Origin: Ornithobacterium rhinotracheale
Lineage (GTDB): Bacteria > Bacteroidota > Bacteroidia > Flavobacteriales > Weeksellaceae
Length of the DNA stretch: 64,000 bases
Direction of reading: 5' to 3'
NCBI RefSeq assembly: GCF_022832975.1
Contig: NZ_CP094846.1
Coordinates: 124,001-188,000 of the forward strand
Shown: piece by piece, positions 26,137 to 34,964 of the stretch
Layout: each line of letters begins with the position of its first letter
Position numbering within the stretch: the first letter of the stretch is position 1
The notes under the pieces: model-generated
What the model was told of the DNA's origin: nothing
The model's database searches: none
What the model saw: only the letters and a program-made list of their open reading frames with translations
Translations under genes and position numbers: made by a program

Positions 26137-27948
26137 TTAAGTCGTTTTTTGTTTTTCTTTTTCTTCTATCTCGGCTTGCAGCTCTTCCAATACAGGCTTA
26201 ATCGTGCTTTCTGGCAATTCAGAAATTCGGATGTACATCAAGCCGTCTATCGCATCGTTGAATTTAGGATCCACATTAAAGGCAATGACTTTGGCATTTT
26301 GCTTAATGTATTTTTTAATCAAAACAGGCAAGCGTAGTGCATTTGGCTCAAGCTCTTCGATGAGCTTGTCGAATTTGTTTAAATCTGCCTTGGCTTCATC
26401 AAAGATAAAATCCTTGTCTTGGTCTTTGATTTTGGGCTTAAACGCTCTTCTTGGTCGCACATATTGCGCCACATATGGGTCGTAGAAATGCGATTGCATA
26501 AATTCAATCATCAGCGCTTTTGAAAACTGCGAAAATTGATTGCTTATGCTCACGCCCCCCAAAATAAATTTATGTTCAGGATTGCGCAGCGCTACATGAA
26601 TGATTCCGCGCCAAAGCAAGAACAGCGGCATAGGTTTTTGCTGGTATTCTGGCACCACAAAGGCACGCCCCATTTCTATTGCCTTTCTAAAAAATGGCTG
26701 AATCTCGGGCTCAAAATGGAACAATTCGCTGATGTAAAAACCTTTGATTCCGTAATTTTTATAAATCTCGTTTCCTAATCCCATACGATAAGCACCCGCA
26801 ATTTTATTTTCTTGCGTATCCCACAGAATCAAATGATTGTAATGCCTATCAAATCGATCTATATCGGTTTCTTTATTGGTACCTTCTCCCACTTGTCTAA
26901 AGGTAATTTCACGCAAACGCCCAATCTCTCTCATGAGTTTTGGAATACTTTTGAAATCACAAAAATAGCATTCATAGCGACTATTGCTAAAAAGTAGCGC
27001 TTCAGTAGTTCTCAGTTTTTCTACTTCTTCTATTAAATCTTCGCTAGGAGTTTCTTTAATAATATTTTTTACACTTTTTGGCCTTGTAGGGATTGAATCC
27101 TTTATTGTTTGTGTAATATTTTTCTTTGGCTCGTAGGAGGAGGCGAGGACATAGGTTTTCTTGGTCAAGAAATGGGTAAATTTCTCTATGGTTTCGAATT
27201 CCTCTTGCTGTTTTAGGCTAATGGGTTTCCCTATTCTCAGCTGAATTGGCTTTAATCTTGTTTTAAGCAATTCGTGGGGGAGGAGTGCTGTTTGCAAATC
27301 CGGATGTAATTTTTTTAAGCTATAAAAACGCTTACTATTTTTAGCCTTAAAATACATTGGAATAATAGGCACACCCGCTTTTTTTATGAGTTTCATAATG
27401 GGCTTTTGCCATGGTTTATCCACGATTTCGCCTTGGTCATTTTTATACGAAACTTCTCCCGCAGGAAACACGCCAAGCGGATGCCCTTCCTTCAAATGCT
27501 CGAGTGCCGCTTTCATGCCCAAAAGACTATTTTTGACATCTTTGCGGGTTTCAAACGGGTTTACAGGAAAAATTTTCGGGGCTAAAGGTTCAATTTTTTG
27601 TAATAAAAAATTAGCAATGATTTTAAAATCTGGACGAATTTCCGAAAGGATTTTAAGCATAATTATCCCGTCCAATCCCCCAAGCGGATGATTGGATACC
27701 ACGACAAAAGGACCCTCCTTAGGAATCCTTGCAAGCTCCTCATCTTTCACCTCGTAGGTGATGGCTAAATCTTTAAGCAAATGCGACTCAAATTCTGGGC
27801 TATCCAAACTTTTATTGGCTTCGTAAATACTATTTAATTTATTTAAATTAAGTATTCTATGCACCAAAAAAGCAAAAGGCTTTCCTGCAAAACCAAATTT
27901 TTGTAGTCCAGAAACTTGTGCTATATCTTTTACAGAAACTAAACTCAT
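26137..27948 (-). CDS. olsF: Bifunctional O-/N-acyltransferase, OlsF-like aminolipid synthase
   Basis: 603 residues. Residues about 60-290 are a PlsC-type acyltransferase with VVVSNHPLGGLDG (His and Asp five residues apart, a variant of HX4D) and FPAGEVS. Residues about 330-560 are an OlsB/PlsB-like GNAT domain with ITFRQVGEGTNKETDIDRFD, GAYRMGLG, YISELFHFEP and EMGRAFV. OlsF proteins of Serratia and Flavobacterium make ornithine lipid: the C-terminal domain N-acylates the amino acid and the N-terminal domain adds the second acyl chain. In this phylum the head group may instead be glycine or serine-glycine. Overlaps lysC by 4 bases (ATGA). Confidence 0.85.
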   Translation of the reverse strand: MSLVSVKDIAQVSGLQKFGFAGKPFAFLVHRILNLNKLNSIYEANKSLDSPEFESHLLKDLAITYEVKDEELARIPKEGPFVVVSNHPLGGLDGIIMLKILSEIRPDFKIIANFLLQKIEPLAPKIFPVNPFETRKDVKNSLLGMKAALEHLKEGHPLGVFPAGEVSYKNDQGEIVDKPWQKPIMKLIKKAGVPIIPMYFKAKNSKRFYSLKKLHPDLQTALLPHELLKTRLKPIQLRIGKPISLKQQEEFETIEKFTHFLTKKTYVLASSYEPKKNITQTIKDSIPTRPKSVKNIIKETPSEDLIEEVEKLRTTEALLFSNSRYECYFCDFKSIPKLMREIGRLREITFRQVGEGTNKETDIDRFDRHYNHLILWDTQENKIAGAYRMGLGNEIYKNYGIKGFYISELFHFEPEIQPFFRKAIEMGRAFVVPEYQQKPMPLFLLWRGIIHVALRNPEHKFILGGVSISNQFSQFSKALMIEFMQSHFYDPYVAQYVRPRRAFKPKIKDQDKDFIFDEAKADLNKFDKLIEELEPNALRLPVLIKKYIKQNAKVIAFNVDPKFNDAIDGLMYIRISELPESTIKPVLEELQAEIEEKEKQKTT

Positions 27949-29195
27949 TTTTCTTCTTTTACCACTAATTGCAAAGTATTGATTGCAGATTGTCTCACGA
28001 TGGCTTTATCGTGGTTTGGAATTATGTTTTCGCTGTCTTTTTGTGCGTGTCTTATGGTATAAAGTGTGCAATCTGTAACCATAGAAACTTTATATTTTTG
28101 ATCTAAATCCTCGATTAATTGTTCCAAATTATGGAATTTATCCTCTATACAAAGTAGTAAAGTAATTGCTGAAATTTGAATTAAATTGACTTTGATTTTG
28201 TTGTCTGAAAGTTTTTCGTACACATCTTTGATGATTTCCTCGTCGATGAAAGAGAAACTTTTGCTCGAAATACTTAATGTAATCTGATTTTTCTTCACGA
28301 TATAGCACGGCACAAGTGGATCAAGACGCTTTCCTTGCTTAATCACCGAACCTGGTAAACTCGGATCTTCAAAACATTTTACATACAACGGAATGTTTTT
28401 ACTTTGCAATGGTTGCAATGTCTTTGGGTGAATAACAGAAGCTCCATAATACGCAAGCTCAATTGCCTCTTCATAAGAGATTTCTTTCAAAATTTGTGTG
28501 TTGCTGAAAACACGCGGATCGGCATTTAATACCCCTTTTACATCTTTCCAAATGCTTAAACTATCGGCATTTAAGCAATAGGCAATGATAGCTCCTGTGT
28601 AATCGGAACCTTCACGCCCTAGGGTAGTGGTGAAGTTGTTCTCGTCTGAGCCTATGAAACCTTGCGTAATGTATAATTTATCTTCGTCTAATCCTTTGAA
28701 GTTTTTCTCCGTTTTTTTCCAATCTACTTTTCCCTCTCGGTAGAAATTATTGGTTTTAATGTATTCTCGGGCATCGATCCATTGGTTTTCTATGCCTTTA
28801 AAATTTAAATAAGCACTGATGATTTTGGTTGAAAGTAATTCCCCAAGACTGATGACTTGATCGTACACAAAATCATATTTTGGTGATTTATTTAAACTCA
28901 AAAAAGTTTTCACCTCGGCAATAAGCTTTATAATTTGCTCAAAAACGGGATGAATCTCAGGAATCAATTCCTTGGCAATATTGATGTGAAAACGCTCAAT
29001 TTCGTTTAATAATGAAAGATAATCTTCCTTATTTCTATATGCACTCACGACATCCTCCAGGGCATTGGTTGTTTTTCCCATTGCCGAAACGACCAAAAAA
29101 CAATTCTGGTAGCCTGTGGCTTTTAAAACTTTTTCTACATTTTGTACATTGGTTGCATCTTTTACAGAAGCCCCACCAAATTTATAAATTTTCAT
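27945..29195 (-). CDS. lysC: Aspartate kinase (monofunctional)
   Basis: 416 residues. Phosphorylates aspartate, the first step to lysine, threonine, methionine and diaminopimelate. Starts with the kinase signature MKIYKFGGASVKDATN, followed by FTTTLGREGSDYTGAIIAYCLNADSLSIWKDVKGVLNADPR and the ELAYYGASVIHPKTLQPL motif; C-terminal ACT-like regulatory region from about residue 300. No fused homoserine dehydrogenase. It heads a two-gene operon with the OlsF-like gene. Confidence 0.93.
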   Translation of the reverse strand: MKIYKFGGASVKDATNVQNVEKVLKATGYQNCFLVVSAMGKTTNALEDVVSAYRNKEDYLSLLNEIERFHINIAKELIPEIHPVFEQIIKLIAEVKTFLSLNKSPKYDFVYDQVISLGELLSTKIISAYLNFKGIENQWIDAREYIKTNNFYREGKVDWKKTEKNFKGLDEDKLYITQGFIGSDENNFTTTLGREGSDYTGAIIAYCLNADSLSIWKDVKGVLNADPRVFSNTQILKEISYEEAIELAYYGASVIHPKTLQPLQSKNIPLYVKCFEDPSLPGSVIKQGKRLDPLVPCYIVKKNQITLSISSKSFSFIDEEIIKDVYEKLSDNKIKVNLIQISAITLLLCIEDKFHNLEQLIEDLDQKYKVSMVTDCTLYTIRHAQKDSENIIPNHDKAIVRQSAINTLQLVVKEEK

Positions 29196-29214
29196 TTTAC
29201 TTAATATTAATTCG

Positions 29215-29222
29215 CAAATATA
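29215..29222 (-). promoter_or_regulatory. -7 promoter element of the lysC operon
   Basis: Minus-strand TATATTTG fits TAnnTTTG, 20 bases before the ATG at 29195. The remaining gap to 29360 shows no other element. Confidence 0.5.
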
Positions 29223-29360
29223 TAAAAGATAAATTTAGAGCCTATATGATTTTTAGCCATATTTTGTAAGAAACTCTGTTTTTATGCACTTAAGGTTTCT
29301 TTACTTTTTATCAAAACTCGCGTTCTACATTATTTTTAAAATTAATTTTGAATTTAATAA

Positions 29361-29873
29361 CTATTTATACCACGAGCTATATTTCACATAATTATTGGCA
29401 ATACGCTCAATTTCATTAGTTTTTAAATCCTCTGAAACTTCTTTGATTTTACGCGCAGGCACGCCTGCCCACAATTCGCCCGCCTTAACATGCGTATGTG
29501 GCGTGAGCACGGCACCTGCCGCGATAATTGCGTGAGATTCAATCAAGCAATCATCCATCACAATGGCACCCATGCCTATCAAAACATTGTCCTGAATGGT
29601 GCACCCATGCACAATAGCACTGTGCCCTACCGAAACATTATTACCAATCGTGGTGGGATACTTCTGGTAGGTACAATGCACCACAGCATTGTCTTGAATA
29701 TTTACTTTGTTGCCAAGTTTTATAAAATTGACATCGCCACGCAACACGGCATTAAACCAAATACTGCAATCATCGCCCATTTGTACATCGCCGATTAGCG
29801 TAGCTGTTTCGGCTAAAAATACATTTTTACCCATTTTGGGCTGAATGCCATTTAATTCTTTTATTAAAGTCAT
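29361..29873 (-). CDS. Gamma-carbonic anhydrase-like hexapeptide-repeat protein
   Basis: 170 residues from the ATG at 29873; the TTG two codons earlier is less likely. Left-handed beta-helix built from hexapeptide repeats (IGDVQMGDDCSIWFNAVLRGDVNFIKLGNKVNIQDNAVVHC and so on). His residues in AVVHCTY, VGHSAIVHG are placed as the zinc ligands of gamma-class carbonic anhydrases (YrdA/PaaY group). Enzymatic activity in this group is variable. Single gene between lysC and the divergent nfu. Confidence 0.88.
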   Translation of the reverse strand: MTLIKELNGIQPKMGKNVFLAETATLIGDVQMGDDCSIWFNAVLRGDVNFIKLGNKVNIQDNAVVHCTYQKYPTTIGNNVSVGHSAIVHGCTIQDNVLIGMGAIVMDDCLIESHAIIAAGAVLTPHTHVKAGELWAGVPARKIKEVSEDLKTNEIERIANNYVKYSSWYK

Positions 29874-29909
29874 AAGCAAATTTTGGGTTTAAGTTAAGTA
29901 TTTTAAATG

Positions 29910-29917
29910 TAACTTTG
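29910..29917 (+). promoter_or_regulatory. -7 promoter element of the nfu gene
   Basis: TAACTTTG fits TAnnTTTG, 24 bases before the ATG at 29941. TTTG at 29882-29885 is 24 bases upstream, slightly beyond the usual spacing. Confidence 0.45.
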
Positions 29918-29940
29918 CACACGATTTTTAATAAAAAAGC

Positions 29941-30819
29941 ATGAGAGTATATATAGAACAAACCCCACAAAAAAATATCATGAAGTTTGTTTGCGACAAA
30001 ATTCTGACTTCTGGTAGCTACGAATACACAGCAGAAGACACTATTTTGAACTCGCCTATGGCAAAACAACTTTTTCTTTTTCCTTTTGTGAGAAGGGTGT
30101 TTATCACCGCTAATTTTGTGGCGATTCAAAAAATGGAAGATATCGATTGGGAAGATATCGCACAGGAATTAAAAGAATTAATCAACGAGCATCTTGAAAA
30201 TTCTACCATCATTATAGAAAAAGCTAAAAAAGTTCCCTACACGCTTTATGCCGAAATGACGCCAAACCCTAATGTAATGAAGTTTGTAGCTAATCAAGAA
30301 ATTACACCGCAAATCGTGGAGGTGAAGAGTAGGGAAGAGGCTACTCAAGTGCCTGTTGCAGTGGAATTGTATGAAAATTTTGATTTTGTGAAAGAAGTCT
30401 TTTTACAAGAGAATTTTCTTTCGGTTACGGCAGATCATAAAGTAGATTGGCAAATTAAGGCTTTAGAAATCCGTGAATTTTTGTTGAATTATCTACAAAG
30501 TGGCAAAACCATCGTAAAAAGCGATTATACAGCACCTAAAAACGAATGGGAAGAACATTTGGAACAAAAGGTATATTCTGGTACAGAAAAAGAAATTCAG
30601 CGCGTTTTAGACCAATATATTCAGCCCGCAGTGGCAAATGATGGAGGAAATATCGCGCTTATATCGTTTGATGAGTCTACCAAAACTGCCAAAATGCTTT
30701 TGCAAGGGGCTTGTAGCGGCTGCCCAAGTTCTACAATTACGCTCAAAAACGGAATTGAGGCGATGCTTAAAGAAATGCTACCAAATGTAGTGGAACATGT
30801 AGAGGCGATTAATGGATAA
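29941..30819 (+). CDS. nfu: NifU/Nfu iron-sulfur carrier with two N-terminal Nfu domains
   Basis: 292 residues. Two Nfu_N-type scaffold domains in tandem (about 1-90 with YIEQTPQKNIMKFV, and 98-185 with YAEMTPNPNVMKFVA), then a C-terminal NifU domain (about 205-290) with the cluster-binding CxxC in GACSGCPSSTITLKNGIEAML. Transfers assembled Fe-S clusters to target proteins in the cytoplasm. The duplicated N-terminal domain differs from the single copy of E. coli NfuA. Monocistronic. Confidence 0.9.
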   Translation: MRVYIEQTPQKNIMKFVCDKILTSGSYEYTAEDTILNSPMAKQLFLFPFVRRVFITANFVAIQKMEDIDWEDIAQELKELINEHLENSTIIIEKAKKVPYTLYAEMTPNPNVMKFVANQEITPQIVEVKSREEATQVPVAVELYENFDFVKEVFLQENFLSVTADHKVDWQIKALEIREFLLNYLQSGKTIVKSDYTAPKNEWEEHLEQKVYSGTEKEIQRVLDQYIQPAVANDGGNIALISFDESTKTAKMLLQGACSGCPSSTITLKNGIEAMLKEMLPNVVEHVEAING

Positions 30820-30858
30820 GAAAAATTGCTTAGATTCAATATTTTTTTGGTTAAAAAC

Positions 30859-30892
30859 AAAAATGTGCATCTCAATGAGATGCACATTTTTT
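30859..30892. terminator. Bidirectional terminator between nfu and the OmpA gene
   Basis: Perfect 15-bp stem (30859-30873 with 30877-30891) around a 3-base loop between convergent genes. Confidence 0.9.
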
Positions 30893-30916
30893 ATAAAACT
30901 AATGACTAATTTTTAA

Positions 30917-31600
30917 TTATTCTCCTGCTTCTTTTTTGGCTTCCTCTTTCATTTTTTCGTTGGCTGTAATTGTAAATTCAACACGGCGGTTTCCGGCTCT
31001 ACCTTGTGGTGTATCGTTTGAGTATCTTGGATCTTCTTTACCCATACCTACTACAGTCAAACGGCTTTTTGCAATTCCGTTCATCGTTAAGAAATCAGCT
31101 ACAGACTGAGCTCTTTTTTGAGATAATGGCTGATTGTATGATTGAGAACCCACATTATCTGTGTACCCGATAACCATGATATTTGTATCTGGATATTCTT
31201 TGAAAACTTTGATTACTTTAGCTAAGTTTTGTTTAGCTTCTGGAGTCAAAGATGCTTTGTTGTAAGCAAATCTTACTTCTGAGTTTTCGTCTAAGATTAC
31301 TTGGATACCTTCTTCAGATCTTTTTACTTCTGCACCTGGCAAAGCTTGCCCAATTTCTTGCGCTTGCTTATCCATTTTTTTACCAATGATAGCTCCAGCA
31401 GAACCACCTACAACACCACCGATGATAGCACCTAGGGCTCTATTTTTTTTACCAATAAGCGCACCCAAACCTGCTCCAGCTGCAGCACCTATGGCCGCAC
31501 CTCTTTGAGATTTGTTTGTGTTTTGTACAGCTTCACAGCTACTTAGCATTAATCCTACTATTACCAAAAGTGGTAATATGCGTAAATGTAATTTTTTCAT
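30917..31600 (-). CDS. OmpA-family lipoprotein with glycine-zipper segment
   Basis: 227 residues. Lipoprotein signal with Cys22 in LMLSSCEA. Residues about 33-75 are a glycine zipper (GAAIGAAAGAGLGALIGKK... GAIIGGVVGGSAGAIIGKK) likely to insert into or lie along the outer membrane. Residues about 105-215 are an OmpA domain (FAYNKASLTPEAKQNL, IMVIGYTDNVGSQSYNQPLSQKRAQSV, NRRVEF) that binds peptidoglycan. Probably anchors the outer membrane to the wall. Twelve bases after the lipocalin gene, so co-transcribed. Confidence 0.92.
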   Translation of the reverse strand: MKKLHLRILPLLVIVGLMLSSCEAVQNTNKSQRGAAIGAAAGAGLGALIGKKNRALGAIIGGVVGGSAGAIIGKKMDKQAQEIGQALPGAEVKRSEEGIQVILDENSEVRFAYNKASLTPEAKQNLAKVIKVFKEYPDTNIMVIGYTDNVGSQSYNQPLSQKRAQSVADFLTMNGIAKSRLTVVGMGKEDPRYSNDTPQGRAGNRRVEFTITANEKMKEEAKKEAGE

Positions 31601-31612
31601 ATTCTATAAAAT

Positions 31613-32089
31613 TTATTTTCCTACTTTAGTGAAATAATAATCAATTATTGTTTTCTGACCATCTACTGGCACTTCTTGAGATAGGTGTGCTTGATAATCA
31701 GAAATATCTTCTACTTTTAGTTTATACCCAGAAAGTACATTTTTAGCTTTCTCACCAGCAGCAATTCTTTTAAACCAGAAATAAGTCACACCATCTTCGT
31801 TAGACATGTGCCAATTGATTTTACTTGGTTCGCTTGGACAAGAAACACTATTGAAAACATAATTTCCAGAATTATTGTTTGCCACTAAATGCCAAGAACT
31901 TCCTACAAAACAGTTTTGTGGTGCTTGGTCAAATAAATTAGTGATTTCGATACCAGCGTCGCGTGGAGTAACAGATGTAAGGGTCCAATCTCCTCTAAAA
32001 TCTTTTGCTGATTGTTTTGCTGCGTTCTGTGTAGTAGTACAAGAAGCAAAAAATGCTACAGACAGCATTAAAAGTAATACTTTTTTCAT
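31613..32089 (-). CDS. Lipocalin-family lipoprotein
   Basis: 158 residues. Lipoprotein signal with Cys17 in FFASCTTT, then FRGDWTLTSVTPR with the G-x-W of lipocalins, and beta strands to the end. Outer-membrane lipocalins carry or store lipids; the ligand here is unknown. Co-transcribed with the OmpA lipoprotein gene. Bacteroidota genomes often pair these two families, so a shared envelope role is likely. Confidence 0.78.
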   Translation of the reverse strand: MKKVLLLMLSVAFFASCTTTQNAAKQSAKDFRGDWTLTSVTPRDAGIEITNLFDQAPQNCFVGSSWHLVANNNSGNYVFNSVSCPSEPSKINWHMSNEDGVTYFWFKRIAAGEKAKNVLSGYKLKVEDISDYQAHLSQEVPVDGQKTIIDYYFTKVGK

Positions 32090-32110
32090 TTTTTCTATTT
32101 TTTAATTAAG

Positions 32111-32959
32111 TTATTTTTTCTTCATAACATAAATTAGTGAAGAGTACTGCTTGGTAAACATAGCCAAAAAATTTGAAAACATAGCTACCAATGGCGCTCT
32201 TAAAAATCCAAATGCATTTTGCTTGTATTTCTCTGAAAGTAAGCTCACATAGAAGGCGTCAAAATACATCGGTTTTACTTGCTCTATAATCGTGCCAAAT
32301 TTTTTTGCCAAAAATTTAATTGAAGCAGGGGAGAAGTGCCAAAGATGTCGTGGTGCATCGTAGGCCGCCCAATAATTCTTATAAAATTTAGCATCATACG
32401 ACTTATGATTGGGCAAAGCTAAAATAATTCTCCCACCAGGATTTAAACATTTTAATAATTCTGAAAAGATTAAATCATAATTGGGAATATGTTCCAAAAC
32501 ATGCCATAGGGTAATGACATCGTATTTTTTGGTAAAAACTTCGGACTCGCTTAATAAATTATCCCCAATTTTAGGTTTTGCGAGCTTCAAGGCATTGCTA
32601 TTAGGCTCATAACCAAAGGCTTGCACTTCTTCTTTTAATAATAAATCTACAAAATCGCCTGTTCCACATCCATAATCAAGTGCTGTTTTGGGTTTTTCGC
32701 TTGAAAAAACGATATTTTTCTTGTAGGCAAGATTATATTTTTTGACACGCTGATAGAGAATTTCAAAAAAAGAATTTTCGCCATCGGTATGTGAAATGTA
32801 TTCTTTGCTATCATAATATTTATCTAGCTCGGTAGAGAAGGGGCGGGGCATGGTGCGCAACATTCCAGGCACTTCGTCATCTATCACGAGCGAAAATTTT
32901 TCTCCCGTTACCAAAAAATCCTTTACTTGATTATTTTTTAATTGTTCCACGTGAAACAT
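32111..32959 (-). CDS. Class I SAM-dependent methyltransferase
   Basis: 282 residues. SAM-binding motif I TALDYGCGTGDFVDLLL, acidic motif FGYEPNSNALKLAK, post-motifs KKYDVITLWHVLEHIPNYDLIFSELLKCLNPGGRIILALPN. The N-terminal VKDFLVTGEKFSLVIDDEVPGMLRTMPRP recurs in Bacteroidota relatives that often sit near envelope or glycan genes. Acceptor unknown. Its first codons (MFHVEQ) are built from a parS-like palindrome at 32943-32958, so the exact start may have been shaped by that site. Last but one in a minus-strand run, 8 bases after mnmG. Confidence 0.85.
   Translation of the reverse strand: MFHVEQLKNNQVKDFLVTGEKFSLVIDDEVPGMLRTMPRPFSTELDKYYDSKEYISHTDGENSFFEILYQRVKKYNLAYKKNIVFSSEKPKTALDYGCGTGDFVDLLLKEEVQAFGYEPNSNALKLAKPKIGDNLLSESEVFTKKYDVITLWHVLEHIPNYDLIFSELLKCLNPGGRIILALPNHKSYDAKFYKNYWAAYDAPRHLWHFSPASIKFLAKKFGTIIEQVKPMYFDAFYVSLLSEKYKQNAFGFLRAPLVAMFSNFLAMFTKQYSSLIYVMKKK
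32943..32958. other. parS-like centromere site over the methyltransferase start codon
   Basis: TGTTCCACGTGAAACA matches the bacterial parS consensus TGTTNCACGTGNAACA exactly at the defined positions. It lies across the start region of the methyltransferase gene. Confidence 0.65.
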
Positions 32960-32967
32960 TTTATTTT

Positions 32968-34842
32968 TTATCGACCTAAATGAATTAATAAAATACTAAT
33001 GTCCGAAGGAGATACTCCACTGATTCTCGAGGCTTGTGCAATGGTTGCTGGTTTTATTTTTTGCAATTTTTGGCGACCTTCCATCGAGATGCTTTGAATT
33101 TGCATAAAATCGAAATCTTCAGGAATTTTCACATACTCGAGACGATTTAATTTCATGACATTTTCTTCTTCTTTTTTGATATAGCCTTCGTACTTGATTT
33201 GAATTTCGGTTTGTTGCCAAGCTTCTTGATCAAATTCATTTTCTTCAAAATATTGTTGAAATGCTTTTAAATCTCTTAAATCATCTAAACTGATTTCTGG
33301 GCGTTTCACAATTCCGTCCATTTTCATACTTTGAGAAATTGGATTTCCGCCTTTTTTTTCTAAAATTGGATTTATCTCTTCTGGTAACACCGATGTGCTT
33401 TGGATAAATTTAATCAATTGTGCAGTACGCTCATATTTTTGGTGCATGCGATCGAGGCGTGCTTGAGAGGCTAAACCTAAATCATAACCAAGTGGCGTTA
33501 ATCTTTCATCAGCATTATCTTGTCTAAGCAAAATTCTAAATTCGGCACGAGAGGTAAACATGCGGTATGGCTCCTCGGTTCCTTTGGTAATTAAATCATC
33601 TATTAAAACTCCTATATAGGCTTCGTTTCTTTTCAAAACAAAAGGCTCTCTTCCTTGTACTTTGAGTGCCGCATTGATCCCAGCCATTAAACCCTGACAA
33701 GCTGCTTCTTCATACCCTGTGGTTCCGTTGATTTGTCCTGCAAAATATAAATTCTCGATTAATTTAGTTTCGAGAGTATGTTTTAATTGAGTAGGAGGGA
33801 AGTAGTCGTACTCTATTGCATAACCTGGTCTAAAGATTTTTGCGTTTTCAAATCCTGGAATTTTACGCAACGCTTCGGCTTGCACTTCTTCTGGCAAGGA
33901 GGTTGAAAATCCATTGACATAAACTTCGATGGTTTCCCAGCCTTCGGGCTCTACAAAAATTTGATGTCTATCGCGATGAGAAAAACGATTGATTTTATCT
34001 TCAATCGAAGGGCAATATCTAGGACCTACACTTTCTATCGTTCCATTGAACATAGGCGAACGATCGAATCCTGAACGCAAAATTTCATGCACCTCGGGAT
34101 TGGTATAAGTCATATAGCAGGAACGCTGTTTTTCTAATTTCGGGGTTTCGGTAAAAGAGAATTTTTGCGGATTTTCATCACCAGGTTGCTCAATCATTTT
34201 AGAATAATCTAAACTTCTTGCATCGACACGCGGGGGTGTTCCTGTTTTCATTCTTCCTGTTTCAAAACCTAATTCGGCTAATTGTTCTGTGATGCCGCGT
34301 GCAGCACCTTCGCCCATTCTTCCTCCACCGAATTGTTTTGTCCCAACATGGATTAAACCATTCAAAAAAGTACCATTGGTTAAGATTACAGATTTAGCTT
34401 TTATCTCAACACCAATATTGGTAACTACGCCACAGATTTTTTGATTTTCGTCAAACAAAAGTCCTTTCACCATTTCTTGATAAAAGTCTAGATTTTCTGT
34501 TTGCTCAAGCATCAATCTCCATTTTTCTGCAAAACGCATGCGATCGGATTGAGCTCTTGGCGACCACATGGCAGGGCCTTTGGACATATTGAGCATCTTG
34601 TGCTGAATCATGGTACAATCGGTAACGATTCCTGAATACCCACCGAGCGCATCTATCTCTCGAACGATTTGTCCTTTGGCAATTCCACCCATGGCAGGAT
34701 TACAAGACATTTGTCCTATATTCTGTAAATTCATTGTTACAAGTAGTGTTTTACAACCCATATTGGCTGCTGCCGCTGCCGCTTCGCAACCTGCGTGCCC
34801 ACCACCCACAACAATTACATCGTATGCTTGAGTAAAAATCAT
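32968..34842 (-). CDS. mnmG: tRNA uridine-5-carboxymethylaminomethyl(34) synthesis enzyme
   Basis: 624 residues. FAD-dependent partner of MnmE in modifying the wobble uridine of several tRNAs. The FAD-binding VVGGGHAGCEAAAAAA is at residues 11-26; QMSCNPAMGGIAKG, MWSPRAQSDR and the GTEEPYRMFTSRAEFRILLRQDNADERLTPLG block are all diagnostic. C-terminal helical MnmE-binding region ends near ISGVSPSDISILLIHLGR. mnmG (gidA) lies close to the origin in many bacteria, consistent with the parS sites here. Confidence 0.97.
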   Translation of the reverse strand: MIFTQAYDVIVVGGGHAGCEAAAAAANMGCKTLLVTMNLQNIGQMSCNPAMGGIAKGQIVREIDALGGYSGIVTDCTMIQHKMLNMSKGPAMWSPRAQSDRMRFAEKWRLMLEQTENLDFYQEMVKGLLFDENQKICGVVTNIGVEIKAKSVILTNGTFLNGLIHVGTKQFGGGRMGEGAARGITEQLAELGFETGRMKTGTPPRVDARSLDYSKMIEQPGDENPQKFSFTETPKLEKQRSCYMTYTNPEVHEILRSGFDRSPMFNGTIESVGPRYCPSIEDKINRFSHRDRHQIFVEPEGWETIEVYVNGFSTSLPEEVQAEALRKIPGFENAKIFRPGYAIEYDYFPPTQLKHTLETKLIENLYFAGQINGTTGYEEAACQGLMAGINAALKVQGREPFVLKRNEAYIGVLIDDLITKGTEEPYRMFTSRAEFRILLRQDNADERLTPLGYDLGLASQARLDRMHQKYERTAQLIKFIQSTSVLPEEINPILEKKGGNPISQSMKMDGIVKRPEISLDDLRDLKAFQQYFEENEFDQEAWQQTEIQIKYEGYIKKEEENVMKLNRLEYVKIPEDFDFMQIQSISMEGRQKLQKIKPATIAQASRISGVSPSDISILLIHLGR

Positions 34843-34865
34843 AATTCAATAGTATTTTAAAAAAA

Positions 34866-34881
34866 TGTTCCACGTGGAACA
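34866..34881. other. parS-like centromere site upstream of mnmG
   Basis: TGTTCCACGTGGAACA is a perfect 16-bp palindrome and a match to the ParB-binding parS consensus. A decayed relative (ATTGCCGCGTGGAATA, 34889-34904 region) follows about 8 bases to the right. Intergenic between the mnmG and patatin genes. Confidence 0.75.
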
Positions 34882-34909
34882 TTGATATATTGCCGCGTGG
34901 AATATTTTG

Positions 34910-34917
34910 CAAAGATA
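34910..34917 (-). promoter_or_regulatory. -7 promoter element of mnmG
   Basis: Minus-strand TATCTTTG fits TAnnTTTG. Transcription would start near 34903 and the parS site would lie within the leader. Confidence 0.5.
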
Positions 34918-34964
34918 GGTATAAAATGAATATTTTATTTCTAAAATTAAAGCCTTTTTTAAGT

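Noticed and set aside
34889-34904. Third parS-like site beside the perfect one
   Set aside because: Only about 11 of 16 positions agree with the consensus, so it is mentioned only as a possible decayed copy.
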